A DNA stretch of 45,444 bases from the NCBI GenBank assembly GCA_009801015.1, contig VHZZ01002596.1:33179-78622 (forward strand), in the 5' to 3' direction. The position numbers and the translations under genes were made by a program. Of the stretch, positions 45,323-45,444 are shown piece after piece; the stretch's first letter is position 1; the number at the start of each line of letters is the position of its first letter. The notes under the pieces were generated by a model. It did no database searches. It was not told the DNA's origin and saw only the letters and a list, made by a program, of their open reading frames with translations. The stretch is from Silene noctiflora (lineage: Eukaryota; Streptophyta; Magnoliopsida; Caryophyllales; Caryophyllaceae).

Positions 45323-45444
45323 ATGCCGAAGAGTTCGAGGCACAAATCTAGCAAGCATAGTACGAGAGATGCGAAAGAGTATTCAGTTTCGGAAAAAGAA
45401 CCTGGTTTGAAGGAGAAAAAAGTGAGGGAAGATGTTGGAAGTAC
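45323..45444 (+). CDS. Ser/Lys/Arg-rich protein, 5' end only (runs off window)
   Basis: The first 40 codons from ATG at 45323 are open to the window end. They begin MPKSSRHKSSKHSTRDAKEY and continue with alternating Lys, Glu and Ser. The composition (HKSSKH, SEKE, KEKK) is that of nuclear, RS-like or splicing-associated proteins. I recall plant proteins with near-identical starts but cannot name their function. The ATG is the first in its frame after the repeat-built leader, and the context aataATGccg is acceptable. The 3' part and any domain lie outside the window. Confidence 0.65.
   Translation, partial: MPKSSRHKSSKHSTRDAKEYSVSEKEPGLKEKKVREDVGS

Overview
This is nuclear genomic DNA of a flowering plant. 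It is AT-rich, its genes are split by GT-AG introns, it carries miniature transposons every few kilobases, and it holds a chimaeric NADH-dependent glutamate synthase with a plastid-type leader. The many short elements with the arms 'gagacggtctcatacaag' and 'cttgtgacgggtcaaa' recall repeats I associate with Caryophyllales, but I cannot name the species from sequence alone.

Layout. (1) 551-2113, plus strand: a three-exon gene for a 73-residue protein that looks like the plant KGD4/MRPS36 subunit of the mitochondrial 2-oxoglutarate dehydrogenase complex. (2) 2972-16109, minus strand: a complete 22-exon GLT1 (NADH-GOGAT) gene. Joining the exons gives an uninterrupted 2203-residue frame. A TATA box, G-box and paired palindromes lie upstream at 16.26-16.55 kb. 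(3) 16.5-32.2 kb: about 16 kb in which I find no convincing gene. It is filled with MITEs, SINE-like pieces, minisatellites and short open stretches of doubtful meaning. (4) 32377-40722, plus strand: a complete 12-exon SF3A3/SF3a60 (U2 snRNP splicing factor, 509 residues). Its second intron carries a tandem array of decayed copies of exon 2. (5) 40.7-45.3 kb: another repeat-rich stretch with a fold-back element, a perfect 21-bp hairpin and long direct repeats. (6) From 45323, plus strand: the start of a Ser/Lys/Arg-rich protein gene that runs off the window, behind a leader built from three imperfect repeats.

The genes are unrelated in function (respiratory complex subunit, nitrogen assimilation, splicing) and share only housekeeping character. 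KGD4 and GLT1 are convergent. GLT1 and SF3A3 are divergent and separated by the long repeat-rich gap.

I did not find a new multi-gene system. The most unusual structures are the 165-bp exon-2 fossil array in SF3A3, with a Tourist-like MITE inside it that has kept its target site, an intron in GLT1 lying exactly at the junction of its two ancestral subunits, a SINE with perfect 19-bp target-site duplications, and a hAT MITE carrying a tRNA-like pol III promoter. Splice sites were assigned by eye from reading frame, GT-AG rules and remembered family sequence. No search was run.
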